Position numbers and translations under genes: made by a program
Shown: positions 47,643 through 57,804 of the stretch, piece by piece
Layout: every line of letters begins with the position of its first letter
How positions within the stretch are numbered: the stretch's first letter is position 1
Source: Accumulibacter sp.
Lineage (GTDB): Bacteria > Pseudomonadota > Gammaproteobacteria > Burkholderiales > Rhodocyclaceae
Direction of reading: 5' to 3'
Length of the DNA: 64,000 nt
NCBI RefSeq assembly: GCF_023806565.1
Contig: NZ_JAMTDV010000092.1
Span: 16,671 to 80,670 of the forward strand
Notes under the pieces: model-generated
What the model was told of the DNA's origin: nothing
The model's input: the letters and a program-made list of their open reading frames with translations, nothing else
The model's database searches: none

Positions 47643-48656
47643 TCAGGGCTTGGCCGGGTCGAAGCCGGTTTCCTTGTAAACCGACTGCAGCAGTTCCTTG
47701 CCAACGCGTGATTCCATCTTCAGGTGGACCGGCGCCAGGGCCTTCTTGAAAGCCAGACGTTCTTCCGGAGTCAACGCGTAAACCTGCGTTTTCCCGCTCT
47801 TCCTGACCGCATCCAGATCCTTGTCGTTCTGCTCCTTCGCGATCTTGTTGGCGTAGGCAGTGGCTTCCTTCATCGCCGTTTCGAGCTGGCCGCGCACATC
47901 GGCCGGCAGACCTTCCCAGAACTTCTTGTTGGCGATTACCGCGTAGCCCAGGTAGCCGTGCTCGGTGAGCGCCAGATGCTTCTGCACCTCATACATCTTC
48001 TGGGTATACAGATTGGAGATCGGGTTCTCTGCTCCATCGACGACGCCCGTCTGCAGGGCCTGGTAGACTTCGGAGAAGGCCATCACCTGCGGCAAGGCGG
48101 AAAGCGCCCGGATCTCCTCTTCCAGCACCTTCGACGACTGGATGCGTATCTTCTTTCCCTTCAGGTCGGCCGGCATCCGGATTGGCGTGTTCGCCGAAAA
48201 GGACTTGAAGCCGTTGTCCCAGAATGCCAGACCGACCACACCCTTGGGTTCCAGCTTCTTGAGCAGCGATTGTCCGATCGGGCCTTGCGTGACCTTGTGC
48301 AGCTCGGTGTAGTTGTCGAAGATGTAGGGCAGGTCGAACAGTTCGAATTCCTTGACGCCCAGCGGGCCAAACTTGGCCAGCGACGGGGCGAGCATCTGCA
48401 CGGCGCCGAGCTGCAGCGCCTCCATCTCCTCCTTGTCCTTGTACAGCGTCGAGTTGGCATAGACCTCGACCTTGACCTTACCCTTGGTCAGCTCTCCCGC
48501 CCGTTTGGCAAAAAACTCGGCAGCGAGACCCTTGGGAGTGTCATGCGCGACGACATGGCTGAACTTGATCACGATTGGCTGCTGCGCAACAGCCGCCAGG
48601 GGCACGGCGGACAGAACGCAGGCGAACAGTCCGGATAGCAGCTTCGAAAACTTCAT
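47643..48656 (-). CDS. dctP: TRAP transporter substrate-binding protein (DctP)
   Basis: A 337-residue periplasmic binding protein with a signal peptide at residues 1-25 (ending AVAQ). Family marks are KFSHVVAHDTPKGLAAEFFAKR, VEVYANSTLYKDKEEMEAL and the ligand-binding arginine region (PADLKGKKIRIQSSKV). It resembles the dicarboxylate (DctP) group. GGAGGAGACAAC precedes the ATG at 48656. The divergent sensor kinase/regulator pair probably controls it. Confidence 0.95.
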   Translation of the reverse strand: MKFSKLLSGLFACVLSAVPLAAVAQQPIVIKFSHVVAHDTPKGLAAEFFAKRAGELTKGKVKVEVYANSTLYKDKEEMEALQLGAVQMLAPSLAKFGPLGVKEFELFDLPYIFDNYTELHKVTQGPIGQSLLKKLEPKGVVGLAFWDNGFKSFSANTPIRMPADLKGKKIRIQSSKVLEEEIRALSALPQVMAFSEVYQALQTGVVDGAENPISNLYTQKMYEVQKHLALTEHGYLGYAVIANKKFWEGLPADVRGQLETAMKEATAYANKIAKEQNDKDLDAVRKSGKTQVYALTPEERLAFKKALAPVHLKMESRVGKELLQSVYKETGFDPAKP

Positions 48657-48864
48657 GTTGTCTCCTCCACGTAGTATTTGCTTTGAAATTGGGACGCAGC
48701 CCGAGATGCGGACGCCACTATCACAAAAAAATGCGCCGGCGCCTATTGTGGAAAACCGCAATTCTCACCGGGCGCAAGGCGGGGTCCAGGGGCCACGGTG
48801 GCCGCTACCGGTCGCCGGGCGCACCGCGGGCGCCCGGCGGAGAAGTCCGGTAAGATGCGGCGCC

Positions 48865-50862
48865 ATGAAAGAGGCGCCCTCCCGCTACGAGCATCGACCC
48901 AAAAGCCGTCGGCAGGCGCCGCTGCGCTGGTCGAACTGGTATCTGTCGATCCTCAAGCTGGCGATAGGCTTGCTGCTGGTGCTGCTGATCACTCTCCTCT
49001 GGTTGTTGCACCGCAACGAGATCGACGAGCAGCGGTCGACGATGATTGCCGACGTGCTCTGGCTGGAACAGAGCATTCGTTTTCACCTGGAGGGCAATTC
49101 CGAGCAACTGGAGCACCTGGCTCTCGATCTGGCTCGTACGCGAAACCAGGCGGAGCTGTTCGATGTGCGCGCCCGTCACCTGCTCAAGAACGACCCCGAG
49201 CTGCGTCAGTTGCTCTGGCTCGATGCCACGGCGCGAGCGGTACAGGGAATGCCGACGCGATCGCTGCCGCGACCGGTCGACGATCCGTCGGAAGAGAATT
49301 CGCTCGGTCGCCTGGTCGAACTGGCCCGCCTCGGCAGACCGATCTACAGCGATTCCTACCGCAACGCCGAGGCGACGCAGTTCGAAGTGCATGTGCCGAT
49401 CTTTGCCTCCGGACACTATCGTGGCACTCTGCTCGGGGTCTATTCGCTCGCCGGCCTGCTCAAACAGCAGGTCCCCTGGTGGTTCGCCGAGAAATACCAG
49501 GTGCGCGTGGTCGATGGCAACGGCAGCCTGCTCGCCAGCAAATCGAAGATCGATGCATCGTCGACCGAACTGAACCACTCGGTCAGCCTCGACCCCCCAG
49601 GCTACGGCATGGTGCTCCAGGTCACCGCTTACCGCAGCGCGGGCAATCTGGCGCAGACGATGATTGCGACGCTGATCATCGTGCTGGCCGCGGCGGTTTT
49701 CTGGAGCCTGTGGGCAGTGCGCGGATCGATCCAGAGGCGGCTGTCGGCAGAACAGGCGCTGCGATCGGAGTACGCCTTCCGCAAGGCAATGGAGGATTCG
49801 CTGATGGTCGGCATGCGCGCCCGCGACCTGGACGGGCGCGTCACCTACGCCAACCCGGCTTTTCTGCAGATGGTCGGCTTCAGCGCCGAGGAGTTGATCG
49901 GCAGAGAGCCGCCGATGCCCTACTGGGCACCGGAGGAAATGGAACGTACGCTGCAACTGCACAACAAGGTGCTGCAAGGCAGGGCGCCGAACGAGGGCTT
50001 CGAAATCCGCCTGATGCGCAAGGACGGCAGCCGTTTCGACGCGCTGATCTACGAAGCGCCGCTGATCGACGCGGATGGCCGTCAGACCGGCTGGATGGGG
50101 TCGATCATCGACGTCACGGCGCGCAAGCACGCCGAGGAACTGGCCCGCCAGCAGCAGGAGAAGTTGCAGCTAACCGCCCGCCTGGTGACCATGGGCGAGA
50201 TGGCATCGACGCTGGCACACGAGCTCAATCAGCCGCTGGCGGCGATCACCAGCTACAACACGGGCTGCCTGAACAAGCTCGAAGCCGGCAATTTCGACCC
50301 GACGCAGCTGAGGGAGACGCTCGGTAAACTGGCGTTGCAGGCGCAGCGCGCCGGCCACATCATTCGCCGGGTGCACGACTTCGTGCGCAAGAGCGAGCCC
50401 AAGCTCGCCCCGTGCGATCTGGCCGAAGTGATCGACGACAGCATTGGTTTCATCGAGGCGACCGCGCGCCGTCGCGGAGTGCGCATCGTGCGTGAAATCC
50501 AGGGCATGCGTCCCGAACTGCCGGCCGACCGGGTGATGCTCGAACAGGTGCTGCTCAATCTGATGCGCAACGGCATCGAAGCGATGAACGACACGCCGGC
50601 GGAGCGAAAACGACTGACCATCAAACTCGTGCAGGTAGACACGCAAATGGAAATCCGGGTCATCGATCGCGGTCCAGGAATCGAGCCCGACCTCGTCGAC
50701 AAGTTTTTTACGCCCCTCTTTTCGACCAAGGCCGACGGCATGGGGATGGGTCTGAACATCTGTCGTTCGATCATCGAATTCCACCATGGCCGCCTATGGG
50801 TCGAGCAGGACCCCGAGGGCGGATCGATTTTCGTCGTCACCCTGCCGATCAGCCGTCAATGA
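48865..50862 (+). CDS. dctS: Membrane sensor histidine kinase (DctS/FixL-like)
   Basis: A 665-residue kinase. Two membrane helices (about residues 27-49 and 266-288) enclose a periplasmic double-Cache-like sensor. A PAS domain follows (about 310-430), then HisKA with the phospho-His in STLAHELNQPLAA, and the ATPase with NLMRNGIEAM, DRGPGIEPD and GMGMGLNICR. This layout is that of DctS. It is divergent from the TRAP operon, so C4-dicarboxylate sensing is likely. Its stop overlaps the regulator start (ATGA at 50859-50862). The ATG at 48865 is chosen; sequence further upstream is non-coding. Confidence 0.92.
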   Translation: MKEAPSRYEHRPKSRRQAPLRWSNWYLSILKLAIGLLLVLLITLLWLLHRNEIDEQRSTMIADVLWLEQSIRFHLEGNSEQLEHLALDLARTRNQAELFDVRARHLLKNDPELRQLLWLDATARAVQGMPTRSLPRPVDDPSEENSLGRLVELARLGRPIYSDSYRNAEATQFEVHVPIFASGHYRGTLLGVYSLAGLLKQQVPWWFAEKYQVRVVDGNGSLLASKSKIDASSTELNHSVSLDPPGYGMVLQVTAYRSAGNLAQTMIATLIIVLAAAVFWSLWAVRGSIQRRLSAEQALRSEYAFRKAMEDSLMVGMRARDLDGRVTYANPAFLQMVGFSAEELIGREPPMPYWAPEEMERTLQLHNKVLQGRAPNEGFEIRLMRKDGSRFDALIYEAPLIDADGRQTGWMGSIIDVTARKHAEELARQQQEKLQLTARLVTMGEMASTLAHELNQPLAAITSYNTGCLNKLEAGNFDPTQLRETLGKLALQAQRAGHIIRRVHDFVRKSEPKLAPCDLAEVIDDSIGFIEATARRRGVRIVREIQGMRPELPADRVMLEQVLLNLMRNGIEAMNDTPAERKRLTIKLVQVDTQMEIRVIDRGPGIEPDLVDKFFTPLFSTKADGMGMGLNICRSIIEFHHGRLWVEQDPEGGSIFVVTLPISRQ

Positions 50863-51458
50863 GCGCGCACGCATACCTGATCGACGACGACGAGGCAATC
50901 CGCGATTCCTTGAGCTGGCTGCTCGAGTCACGCGGTGTCGCCTGCCGCAGTTACGCCTCGGCTGAGGAATTCCTGTCCGCCTGGAACGCTTCGCTCGCCG
51001 GTTGCATTCTGCTCGACATCCGCATGGAGGGGATGAGCGGCCCGGAACTCTTCGACGTGCTGAACGAACGCGGCAATCGACTGCCGGTGATCTTTCTGAC
51101 TGGTCACGGCGACGTGCCGATGGCCGTCTCTGCCATCAAGAAGGGGGCCTTCGATTTTGTCGAGAAGCCCTGCAACGACAATGAACTGGCGAATCGCGTC
51201 ATCGCGGCGCTGCAACTGGACGCCAGGCAACGCATGGCGGCGTCCGACGCCGATTCGGTCAACACCCTGATCGACCGCCTGAGCACACGTGAGCGGCAGG
51301 TCATGGAGCGGATTCTCGCCGGCAAGCTGAACAAGGTGATTGCCGACGAACTGGCGATCAGCATGCGCACGGTCGAAGTCCATCGCGCCAACGTTTTCGA
51401 GAAAATGGGGGTGCGGACTGCCGTCGAGCTGGCGCAACTGCTGGCCAGCAGGCGCTGA
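50859..51458 (+). CDS. dctR: FixJ/DctR-type response regulator
   Basis: A 199-residue regulator. The receiver domain has the acidic pocket D9-D11, phospho-acceptor D53 (ILLDIRM), the T in FLTGHGD and the K in VEKPC. A LuxR-type helix-turn-helix follows (about residues 135-195, with LSTRERQVMERILAGKLNKVIA and RTVEVHRANV). It is translationally coupled to the kinase and probably activates the TRAP operon, as DctR does in Rhodobacter. It is not an NtrC-type (sigma-54) regulator. Confidence 0.94.
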   Translation: MSAHAYLIDDDEAIRDSLSWLLESRGVACRSYASAEEFLSAWNASLAGCILLDIRMEGMSGPELFDVLNERGNRLPVIFLTGHGDVPMAVSAIKKGAFDFVEKPCNDNELANRVIAALQLDARQRMAASDADSVNTLIDRLSTRERQVMERILAGKLNKVIADELAISMRTVEVHRANVFEKMGVRTAVELAQLLASRR

Positions 51459-51480
51459 GTGCGGTCTTGCCGTCGAGCTG

Positions 51481-52869
51481 CTAGCGTGCGGCCGAGGGCG
51501 AAGTGGCCAGCTTCCGGACGGGCATCACGCCCGGCTCGTCCGGCGCGCAGGCGAAAGCGGCATCGACCCCGATCCCGGCGACCCAGACCAATCGCTCACC
51601 GCACCAGAGCAGCGGCAGGCGACAGCGCTCCCAGGGCGGTACGGCTGCTTCCTGCAGTAGATTGCGCAGTGTCCGCAGCGGCCGTCGCGGATCGGGTTGC
51701 AGGCGTTCGCCCCCTTGCCGACAGCGCAGCTCGACCGGCCCGCTGCCCAGCAACCGGCGGCAGATGCCGTCGCCGACCGTCGGCTGGAAGGAAACCCGAT
51801 CGACGCCCCATGGCAATTCGTCCTCACCGGACCAGGGAACGGCACCGGTCGGGGCCGCCGGCCGCTGGCGAAGGACATGCAACTGCCCGCGATAGACATG
51901 CAGCTCGCCGTCAGCCGTCGACAGACAGGTTTCCGCTGCAGGGCTGGTCATCGCCAGTTGCCGTAATGCCTCGTCCAGCCAGCGGGCATCGGGAGCACGC
52001 AGACCGGCCGACGACAGTTCCGTGCGCAACAGGTTGCGGGCTCGCGGCAGGCTCAGGGCGTTGAAGCGGGCAAGATCGATGCGTCCCGCCGCGCCAGCCA
52101 CGGCCTCCCGATCGATGCGAGCGAGATCGTCCAGCAACTGTGCGGCCTCGGCAAAGTGCCGACCGCTTCGTGCCAACACCGCGGTGGCGCCAGGGAAGCG
52201 CTCGGTGATGCACGGCAGCAGCACGTGCCGGATATGATTCCGGCGGTAGCGAGAATCGGTATTGCTCTCGTCCTCGACCCACTGCAGAGCACATTCCTCG
52301 GCGTAGCGCGTGATCAGCGTCGCCGGCACCGCGAGCAATGGGCGAATCAGGCGCGGTCCGCCCGCCAGCGGTCGCTCGGCGGGCATTCCGGCGGCGCCCT
52401 GGACACCGGCGCCGCGCAAGATCCGGAAGAGAACGGTTTCGGCCTGATCGTCGCGGTGATGCGCCAACGCCAGCCAGTCCGCAGAGCGGCCGGCAAATAC
52501 CGCGTGCCGCAGTCGGCGGGCGGCGCTTTCCAGGCCCTCCCGGCTGGCGCGCGGCACCTCGACGTATTCCACTTCGAGCGGCACCCCGCTGCGTTCGCAG
52601 AAGTCCAAACAGAACGCAGCCCAGGCGTCCGCGCCGGCATTCAGACCATGATGGACATGCACCGCCGACAGCTCGAAAGCTGGCGACGAGGAGCGCAGGC
52701 AGGCGAGTGCGTGCAACAGGACGAGGGAATCACGCCCGCCGGACAGACCGACGCACAGGCGCGTGCCGGATATTCGCCGGGTTGCCAGGAACTCGGCAAT
52801 CGTCCGCCGGATCTGCTCGGCCGCCGGTCTGGCAACGTCAGCGCACGGCCCGCTCTTTGACCCGGCCAT
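51481..52869 (-). CDS. tilS: tRNA(Ile)-lysidine synthetase TilS
   Basis: A 462-residue enzyme that changes C34 of the AUA-reading isoleucine tRNA to lysidine. The PP-loop is S43-G-G-R-D-S48. [16 protein letters not shown] and the C-terminal TilS domains (GERLQP, RLPLL) complete it. I chose the ATG at 52869, which overlaps the accA end by 32 bases; the PP-loop starts about 40 residues later, as usual. It is coupled to accA on the same strand. Confidence 0.94.
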   Translation of the reverse strand: MAGSKSGPCADVARPAAEQIRRTIAEFLATRRISGTRLCVGLSGGRDSLVLLHALACLRSSSPAFELSAVHVHHGLNAGADAWAAFCLDFCERSGVPLEVEYVEVPRASREGLESAARRLRHAVFAGRSADWLALAHHRDDQAETVLFRILRGAGVQGAAGMPAERPLAGGPRLIRPLLAVPATLITRYAEECALQWVEDESNTDSRYRRNHIRHVLLPCITERFPGATAVLARSGRHFAEAAQLLDDLARIDREAVAGAAGRIDLARFNALSLPRARNLLRTELSSAGLRAPDARWLDEALRQLAMTSPAAETCLSTADGELHVYRGQLHVLRQRPAAPTGAVPWSGEDELPWGVDRVSFQPTVGDGICRRLLGSGPVELRCRQGGERLQPDPRRPLRTLRNLLQEAAVPPWERCRLPLLWCGERLVWVAGIGVDAAFACAPDEPGVMPVRKLATSPSAAR

Positions 52870-53806
52870 AGGCCAGCAGGCGATCGAGGCGCGTCCGATG
52901 GAGGTCGGCAGGCGGCAACGCGACGAGTTTCTGCAGCCCCTCCTGGAGCGACTTGCCGAGGTTCTGCGCCATCGCCTGGTGATCACGATGAGCGCCACCG
53001 AACGGCTCGTTCACGATGCGGTCGATCAAACCGAGCGCTTTCAATCGCCGCGCCGTGATGCCCATGATCTCCGCGGCATCGCTCGCCTTTTCCGCGCTCT
53101 TCCAGAGGATCGACGCACAGCCTTCCGGCGAGATCACGGAATAGGTCGCGTATTGCAGCATCTGGACCTGATCGCCGACGCCGATCGCCAGCGCACCACC
53201 CGAGCCACCCTCGCCGATGACGGTCACGATGATCGGCACCTGCAGATCCGCCATGGCGTAGAGGTTGCGTCCGATTGCCTCCGACTGGCCGCGCTCTTCG
53301 GCGTCAATACCGGGATAGGCTCCCGGCGTGTCGATGAAGGTCAGCACCGGAATGGCGAATTTCTCCGCCAGGCGCATCAGGCGCAGAGCTTTCCGGTAAC
53401 CCTCCGGGCGCGGCATGCCGAAGTTGCGGAAAATCTTTTCCTTGGTATCACGCCCCTTCTGATGACCGATCACCATCACCGGATCACCATGGAAACGCGC
53501 CAAGCCACCGACGATCGCGTGATCGTCGGCAAACGCGCGATCCCCATGCAGTTCCTCGAAGTCGGTGAAAATCAGACGCAGGTAATCGAGCGTATACGGA
53601 CGTTGCGGATGACGCGCCACCTGACAGATCTGCCAGGCGGAAAGCTTGCCGTAGATCTCCTTGCGCAGGCCCTCGCTCTTTCGCTGCAGGCGCCTGATTT
53701 CATCCGAAAGGTCGACCGCGGAGCCGTCCTGCGCCAGGCGCAGCGCCTCAATCTTGCCTTCGAGGTCGGCGATCGGCTGTTCGAAGTCGAGGAAACTGGT
53801 TTTCAT
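52838..53806 (-). CDS. accA: Acetyl-CoA carboxylase carboxyltransferase subunit alpha
   Basis: A 322-residue subunit that passes the carboxyl group from biotin to acetyl-CoA in fatty-acid synthesis. Marks are [17 protein letters not shown] at the start, [28 protein letters not shown] and [14 protein letters not shown]. The length is typical. The ATG at 53806 matches the family start; an earlier ATG seven codons upstream is possible. tilS follows with overlap, a common betaproteobacterial order. Confidence 0.97.
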   Translation of the reverse strand: MKTSFLDFEQPIADLEGKIEALRLAQDGSAVDLSDEIRRLQRKSEGLRKEIYGKLSAWQICQVARHPQRPYTLDYLRLIFTDFEELHGDRAFADDHAIVGGLARFHGDPVMVIGHQKGRDTKEKIFRNFGMPRPEGYRKALRLMRLAEKFAIPVLTFIDTPGAYPGIDAEERGQSEAIGRNLYAMADLQVPIIVTVIGEGGSGGALAIGVGDQVQMLQYATYSVISPEGCASILWKSAEKASDAAEIMGITARRLKALGLIDRIVNEPFGGAHRDHQAMAQNLGKSLQEGLQKLVALPPADLHRTRLDRLLAYGRVKERAVR

Positions 53807-53918
53807 CAAGGCCAACCGTGTCTGCAATCCTGCGCATGTCGAAGCGCGCTATTCTAAACCGAAAGGCAGCGCTGCCGCCGTTGTGTCGCACCGGTTCGAC
53901 CGGCCGGCCGGGCCGCAT

Positions 53919-54539
53919 TCAGTATTCGACGGGGAGCGGATCGAGGCTGCGCCAGAGGTACCAGGTCGCCACCGAACGCCAGGGTCGCCAGCGCTCGCCA
54001 TGTTCTGCAAGCAGACGCCGGCCCGGACGCTCGCCCTGGCAATAGTGCAAGGCGACCGCCTTTTGCAGGCCGATGTCGTCGAGCGGAAAGACGTCGGGCC
54101 GCAACTGATGGAAGATCAGGAACATCTCCGCGGTCCACACGCCGATGCCGCGCACCGCCGTCAGCTCGGCGATGATCTCGGCATCGCTCATCGCCGTCCA
54201 GCGATCGACGTGGATCTGGCCACTGGCGAAGTGCTGCGCCAGATCGAACACGTATTCGACCTTGCGCTGCGACAGACCACAGGCGCGCAGCGTTTCGCGC
54301 TCGCTCGCCAGGACGGCACGCGGAGTCACCACCGACGACAGGGCGTCCAGCAGGCGCGCCCAGACGCTGTCCGCTGCCTTCACGGAAATCTGCTGCCCCA
54401 CGATCGAGCGCAGCAGGGTCGCGAAAGCGTCGCCACGCGAAACCAGCGCCATCCCGGCAAAACGCTCGACAAGCCTTGCCAGGACCGGATCGGCCCGTGC
54501 CAGTTCCGAGGAAGCCCGCTGCCAGTAGCGCGGGGTCAT
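53919..54539 (-). CDS. DNA-3-methyladenine glycosylase II (AlkA-type)
   Basis: A 206-residue base-excision glycosylase of the HhH-GPD superfamily. SIVGQQISVKAAD marks the start of the domain. The helix-hairpin-helix is LTAVRGIGVWTAEMFL, and the catalytic Asp lies in FPLDDIGLQKAV. It removes alkylated purines. It lacks the N-terminal AlkA domain of the E. coli protein, as do many short forms. The ATG at 54539 (MTPRYW) starts the family region. It lies about 110 bases upstream of accA on the same strand. Confidence 0.92.
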   Translation of the reverse strand: MTPRYWQRASSELARADPVLARLVERFAGMALVSRGDAFATLLRSIVGQQISVKAADSVWARLLDALSSVVTPRAVLASERETLRACGLSQRKVEYVFDLAQHFASGQIHVDRWTAMSDAEIIAELTAVRGIGVWTAEMFLIFHQLRPDVFPLDDIGLQKAVALHYCQGERPGRRLLAEHGERWRPWRSVATWYLWRSLDPLPVEY

Positions 54540-54639
54540 CGACACATCCCGCCACTCACGATGCCTGGCAGGCAGCGTCTGCCGGGAGCGTTGCCACTGG
54601 CGGCGGCCACCGTTGCGCCGCCGCAGACCGGCATATTCC

Positions 54640-55140
54640 CTAGGCCCTCTTCTTTTCCTTCGCCTTTTCCTTGGCCTTGCGACGACTCGCATCGACTTCT
54701 GGTGGGCGATAGACGAGAACCGGAACGCTCGAGTGCGTCAGCACACGATACGTTTCGCTGCCGAGCAGGAGCGACGAAAGACTGCCCCGCCCGTGCTTGG
54801 ACATGAAGATCAGGTCACAGTTGTGGTCGTCCGCCACGTTGACGATCGCTTCCCATGGCGTGTCGCTGACTACCGACAGAGCCGTGCACTCGACACCGGC
54901 ATCCTTGCACAGCTTCTTGATGAAGCCCAGATATTCCTTCGACTTTCCTTCCGAGCCCGTCGCCAGACGTTCGAGCACGACCGGTTCCACCAGATCCCCG
55001 TCGTTCTCCGTATGCCCTACCGGTTTGGCATACAAGGCCGTGATCGTCGCATTGGCCGCCTTGGCGAAGGCCACCGCGCGCTCGGCGGTGTCCCGGGACA
55101 GTTGGCTGCCATCGGTCGGCAGCAAAATATGCTGGAACAT
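54640..55140 (-). CDS. Universal stress protein (UspA family)
   Basis: A 166-residue UspA-fold protein. HILLPTDGSQLS opens the domain, and the nucleotide-binding pattern HGRGSLSSLLLGS followed by SVPVLVY closes it, so ATP binding is likely. The last ~20 residues are a lysine-rich tail (KAKEKAKEKKRA) not usual in the family, which may bind nucleic acid or polyphosphate; that is speculation. GGGAGAACAAGA precedes the ATG. Confidence 0.94.
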   Translation of the reverse strand: MFQHILLPTDGSQLSRDTAERAVAFAKAANATITALYAKPVGHTENDGDLVEPVVLERLATGSEGKSKEYLGFIKKLCKDAGVECTALSVVSDTPWEAIVNVADDHNCDLIFMSKHGRGSLSSLLLGSETYRVLTHSSVPVLVYRPPEVDASRRKAKEKAKEKKRA

Positions 55141-55322
55141 TCTTGTTCTCCCACGAGTTGGCGCAATCTACTGCCGTGAAGCGCGCGTGATGATAGCCCA
55201 GTTTCATGAAAAACTGCCATTCCGGTGCAAAAAAACGCGATGTATCCTGTTCTGCCTCCATTCCGACAGCTCGCGGCAAAGTGCAGGCGTCCCCGGACGC
55301 CTCCTGCGCTCGTTTCGGACCA

Positions 55323-57539
55323 CTATTCCTGCATCGCCATCAGTTCCTTGTCCGCGTAGCGCAAGCGCATTGCCAGCACCTTGGCGAGTTCCTCGACGAG
55401 AGTACATGCTAGGCGCTTGTGTTCTTCGCGAAGCATCTGGAACTGCTCGCGTTGAAGCACGAACAACTCGGTGTCTTCGAGCGCCGTCGCGTCGTTGAGC
55501 CGGGTCATTTGCGAGAGGAACGCCATGCCGCCGAAGAAGTCACCGCGCCCGTAGGTCAGAGAGTGATGCCCGCCCTCTTCGACGGGGCTTGGCAGCGTGA
55601 TGCGGACTGCGCCCTTGCGAATCAGGTACAACTCGTTACCCGGGTCGCCAAAGGAATAGACCTTCTCGTCCTTGGCCAGCTCGCGCCGTTCCAAAGCCGC
55701 TTCCAGGTCGATCAGGGTTTCTTCCTTGTGATCCTTGAACAGTTCGAGATCCTTCAGTTCGAGTGCCGAGACTTCGGCTGTCGCCGCTTCGCCCTGGCCC
55801 TGTCCGAGAATCTGATCTTCCACCCACTCCACCGCATCGTCGAGTTGACCAAACACCTTGACGTGTTCGGTCATCGTCGTGAGTTCCATCTGATCGAAGA
55901 ACTCGGCGATGTTGCGGCCATTCGGCAGCGTATGCGACAGGCTGCTGAAGATCAGGAAGGCATCGCGTTCGATCAGCGAGTCGCGAATCTGGCTCAGCAG
56001 GTGCACCGCAGTGACATCGACCGACTGCACTCGCCGCATATCGAGAATGATGTATCTGCGTTTGCCGAGTTCCGGCTCGAGTGCCGTGTACAGTTGGTCC
56101 TTGGTTCCGAAGAAGAGGCCGCCCTGCAGTTCGAGGATGACCGACTGGTAGCCTTCCTTCTCGAGCGTGGCCATGTCCTTGCGCAGGCGAACGCGCTTCG
56201 AGAAACGGCTGCCACCGTCCATCTTCCGGCGAATCACGGTGCTGCTCAGTTGCTCACGAATGAACAGGAACATCGCCAGAGCAATGCCGACTCCTGATGC
56301 CGCAATCAGACTGTAGCCCACTGCGACTGCGACCACTGCGACGATCACGATGAAGTCGAGCATGGTCCACGGCGACTCGAGCAGATGGAAGCTGTGGCGG
56401 TCGATCATGCGGATGCCGACGACGATCAGGATGCCGGCCAGCGCGCCCACCGGAATCCAGGCGATGAAAGCGCCCAAGGCGAGGAACGCGATCAACGACA
56501 GAACGCCTTCGACGACCCCGGAGACGCGCGTCTGGCCACCGCTCGCCAGATTGACCAGCGTCGCGCCCATCTGACCGGCACCGGGCATGCCGCCGGCACA
56601 GGCGGAAGCGACGTTGCCCAGACCCTGCGCGATGAGTTCGCGATTCGAGTCGTGCCGGCTGCGCGTCAGCGCGTCGAGCACGACCGCGGTCTTCAGCGTA
56701 TCGATCGACAGCAGCACGGCCAGGGTGAAGGCGGTGCCCAGCAGGCTGCCGATCTGACTCAGCTTGAGTTCGCCGATTTCCTGCCAGCGACCGGTGATCG
56801 CCTCGAACATGCTCGACGCCGTACCGCCAAGCGGACCGATGATCAGCTTGTTGCCGGCGACGACCAACAACGATTCATCGATCGACGCCAGTCCGAAGTA
56901 AGTCGCCACCCCAGCCAGCAGGCCGAGAATCGCCGCCGGCACGACGCGCGTAACGAAGGGTGCGCCAACCATCACCGCGGCAGTCACTGCGCCGATGACG
57001 GCGCTCTGCCACTGCCACAATTCCGGCGAGATCAGCGCCTGCCACCACGGGGTTCCACCCGGAACGCCCAGCAACTTTGGGATCTGACTGCCGATGATGA
57101 TCAGGCCGACGCCGGTGAGATAGCCGCTGACCACCGGAAACGGGATGTACTTGATCAGGCTGCCAACGCCCATGAAACCAAGAAGCAACTGAACCAGGCC
57201 GGCAACCATGCCAAGCGCGGTCAGCATCAGGACGATGAACGGCGCCGCGACACCGTGATGCACGAGCTCGATGGCAAAGGCCGAGAGAACGGCCGCCGCC
57301 GGCGCGCAGGGCGCAGTGATCAGGCGGTTGGTACCGCCGAGCGCGGGGGAAACCAGTCCGAGCGCGGTCGCCCCGAGAATTCCCGCCAGAGCACCCAAAC
57401 CGGCATAGGATGGCCCGATCGCGGCATAGATGGTGACCCCGAAAGCGATTGCCGAAGGCAGCGCCACCAGCATCGCCGCAAGCCCCCCCCAGAAATCGCC
57501 CACCAGCTTGTCGTTCTTGAACTTGATTGCCAGTTCCAT
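55323..57539 (-). CDS. SulP-family anion transporter with STAS and C-terminal cyclic-nucleotide-binding-like domain
   Basis: A 738-residue fusion. Residues ~10-420 are the SulP membrane part (about 12-14 helices, with ACAGGMPGAGQMG and TRVSGVVEGVL). A STAS domain follows (about 440-570, with YIILDMRRVQSVDVTAVHLL). The last ~140 residues (about 600-738) are a Crp-like cNMP-binding fold (DPGNELYLIRKGAVRITLP, GDFFGGMAFLSQMTR). In the phosphate-binding cassette the usual Glu and Arg are replaced (FGGMAF, NDATA), so classical cAMP binding is doubtful. It should move sulfate, bicarbonate or another anion. The ATG at 57539 fits the family start. Phosphate-related genes follow to the right. Confidence 0.94.
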   Translation of the reverse strand: MELAIKFKNDKLVGDFWGGLAAMLVALPSAIAFGVTIYAAIGPSYAGLGALAGILGATALGLVSPALGGTNRLITAPCAPAAAVLSAFAIELVHHGVAAPFIVLMLTALGMVAGLVQLLLGFMGVGSLIKYIPFPVVSGYLTGVGLIIIGSQIPKLLGVPGGTPWWQALISPELWQWQSAVIGAVTAAVMVGAPFVTRVVPAAILGLLAGVATYFGLASIDESLLVVAGNKLIIGPLGGTASSMFEAITGRWQEIGELKLSQIGSLLGTAFTLAVLLSIDTLKTAVVLDALTRSRHDSNRELIAQGLGNVASACAGGMPGAGQMGATLVNLASGGQTRVSGVVEGVLSLIAFLALGAFIAWIPVGALAGILIVVGIRMIDRHSFHLLESPWTMLDFIVIVAVVAVAVGYSLIAASGVGIALAMFLFIREQLSSTVIRRKMDGGSRFSKRVRLRKDMATLEKEGYQSVILELQGGLFFGTKDQLYTALEPELGKRRYIILDMRRVQSVDVTAVHLLSQIRDSLIERDAFLIFSSLSHTLPNGRNIAEFFDQMELTTMTEHVKVFGQLDDAVEWVEDQILGQGQGEAATAEVSALELKDLELFKDHKEETLIDLEAALERRELAKDEKVYSFGDPGNELYLIRKGAVRITLPSPVEEGGHHSLTYGRGDFFGGMAFLSQMTRLNDATALEDTELFVLQREQFQMLREEHKRLACTLVEELAKVLAMRLRYADKELMAMQE

Positions 57540-57699
57540 AAAGCTCAGGCCCCTTTCCGTCTCACATGAAGATAATGCCTCGCAGGAAACCCGGCGGTCT
57601 GTCGGAACCCACGCAACACAGCCCGCAAGCGGCGCGGCCCAGACTCGAGAGTCCAGGCCGCGTGCGATGCTAACACGAATCGTTTGACTTGCTGCTCCA

Positions 57700-57715
57700 G
57701 GGCCGGAACCGGCCC
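57700..57715 (-). terminator. GC hairpin after the PhoU-like gene
   Basis: GGGCCGG-AA-CCGGCCC is a perfect inverted repeat about 90 bases after the stop of the PhoU-like gene at 57805-58521. The loop is short and no T run follows, so it is a weak terminator candidate. Confidence 0.3.
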
Positions 57716-57804
57716 CACTGCCGCCAGGCAATCCAGCGAAGGTTTCTCGCTCCTGTGCCCGCGCGCGGGAGGCGCCGCACGCTCGGCGCGGCGCCAAGGG
57801 AAGC

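Noticed and set aside
48840-48864. TAAGAT as -10 box of the sensor kinase gene
   Set aside because: It is only about 9 bases from the ATG and has no -35; a leaderless transcript is possible but unsupported.
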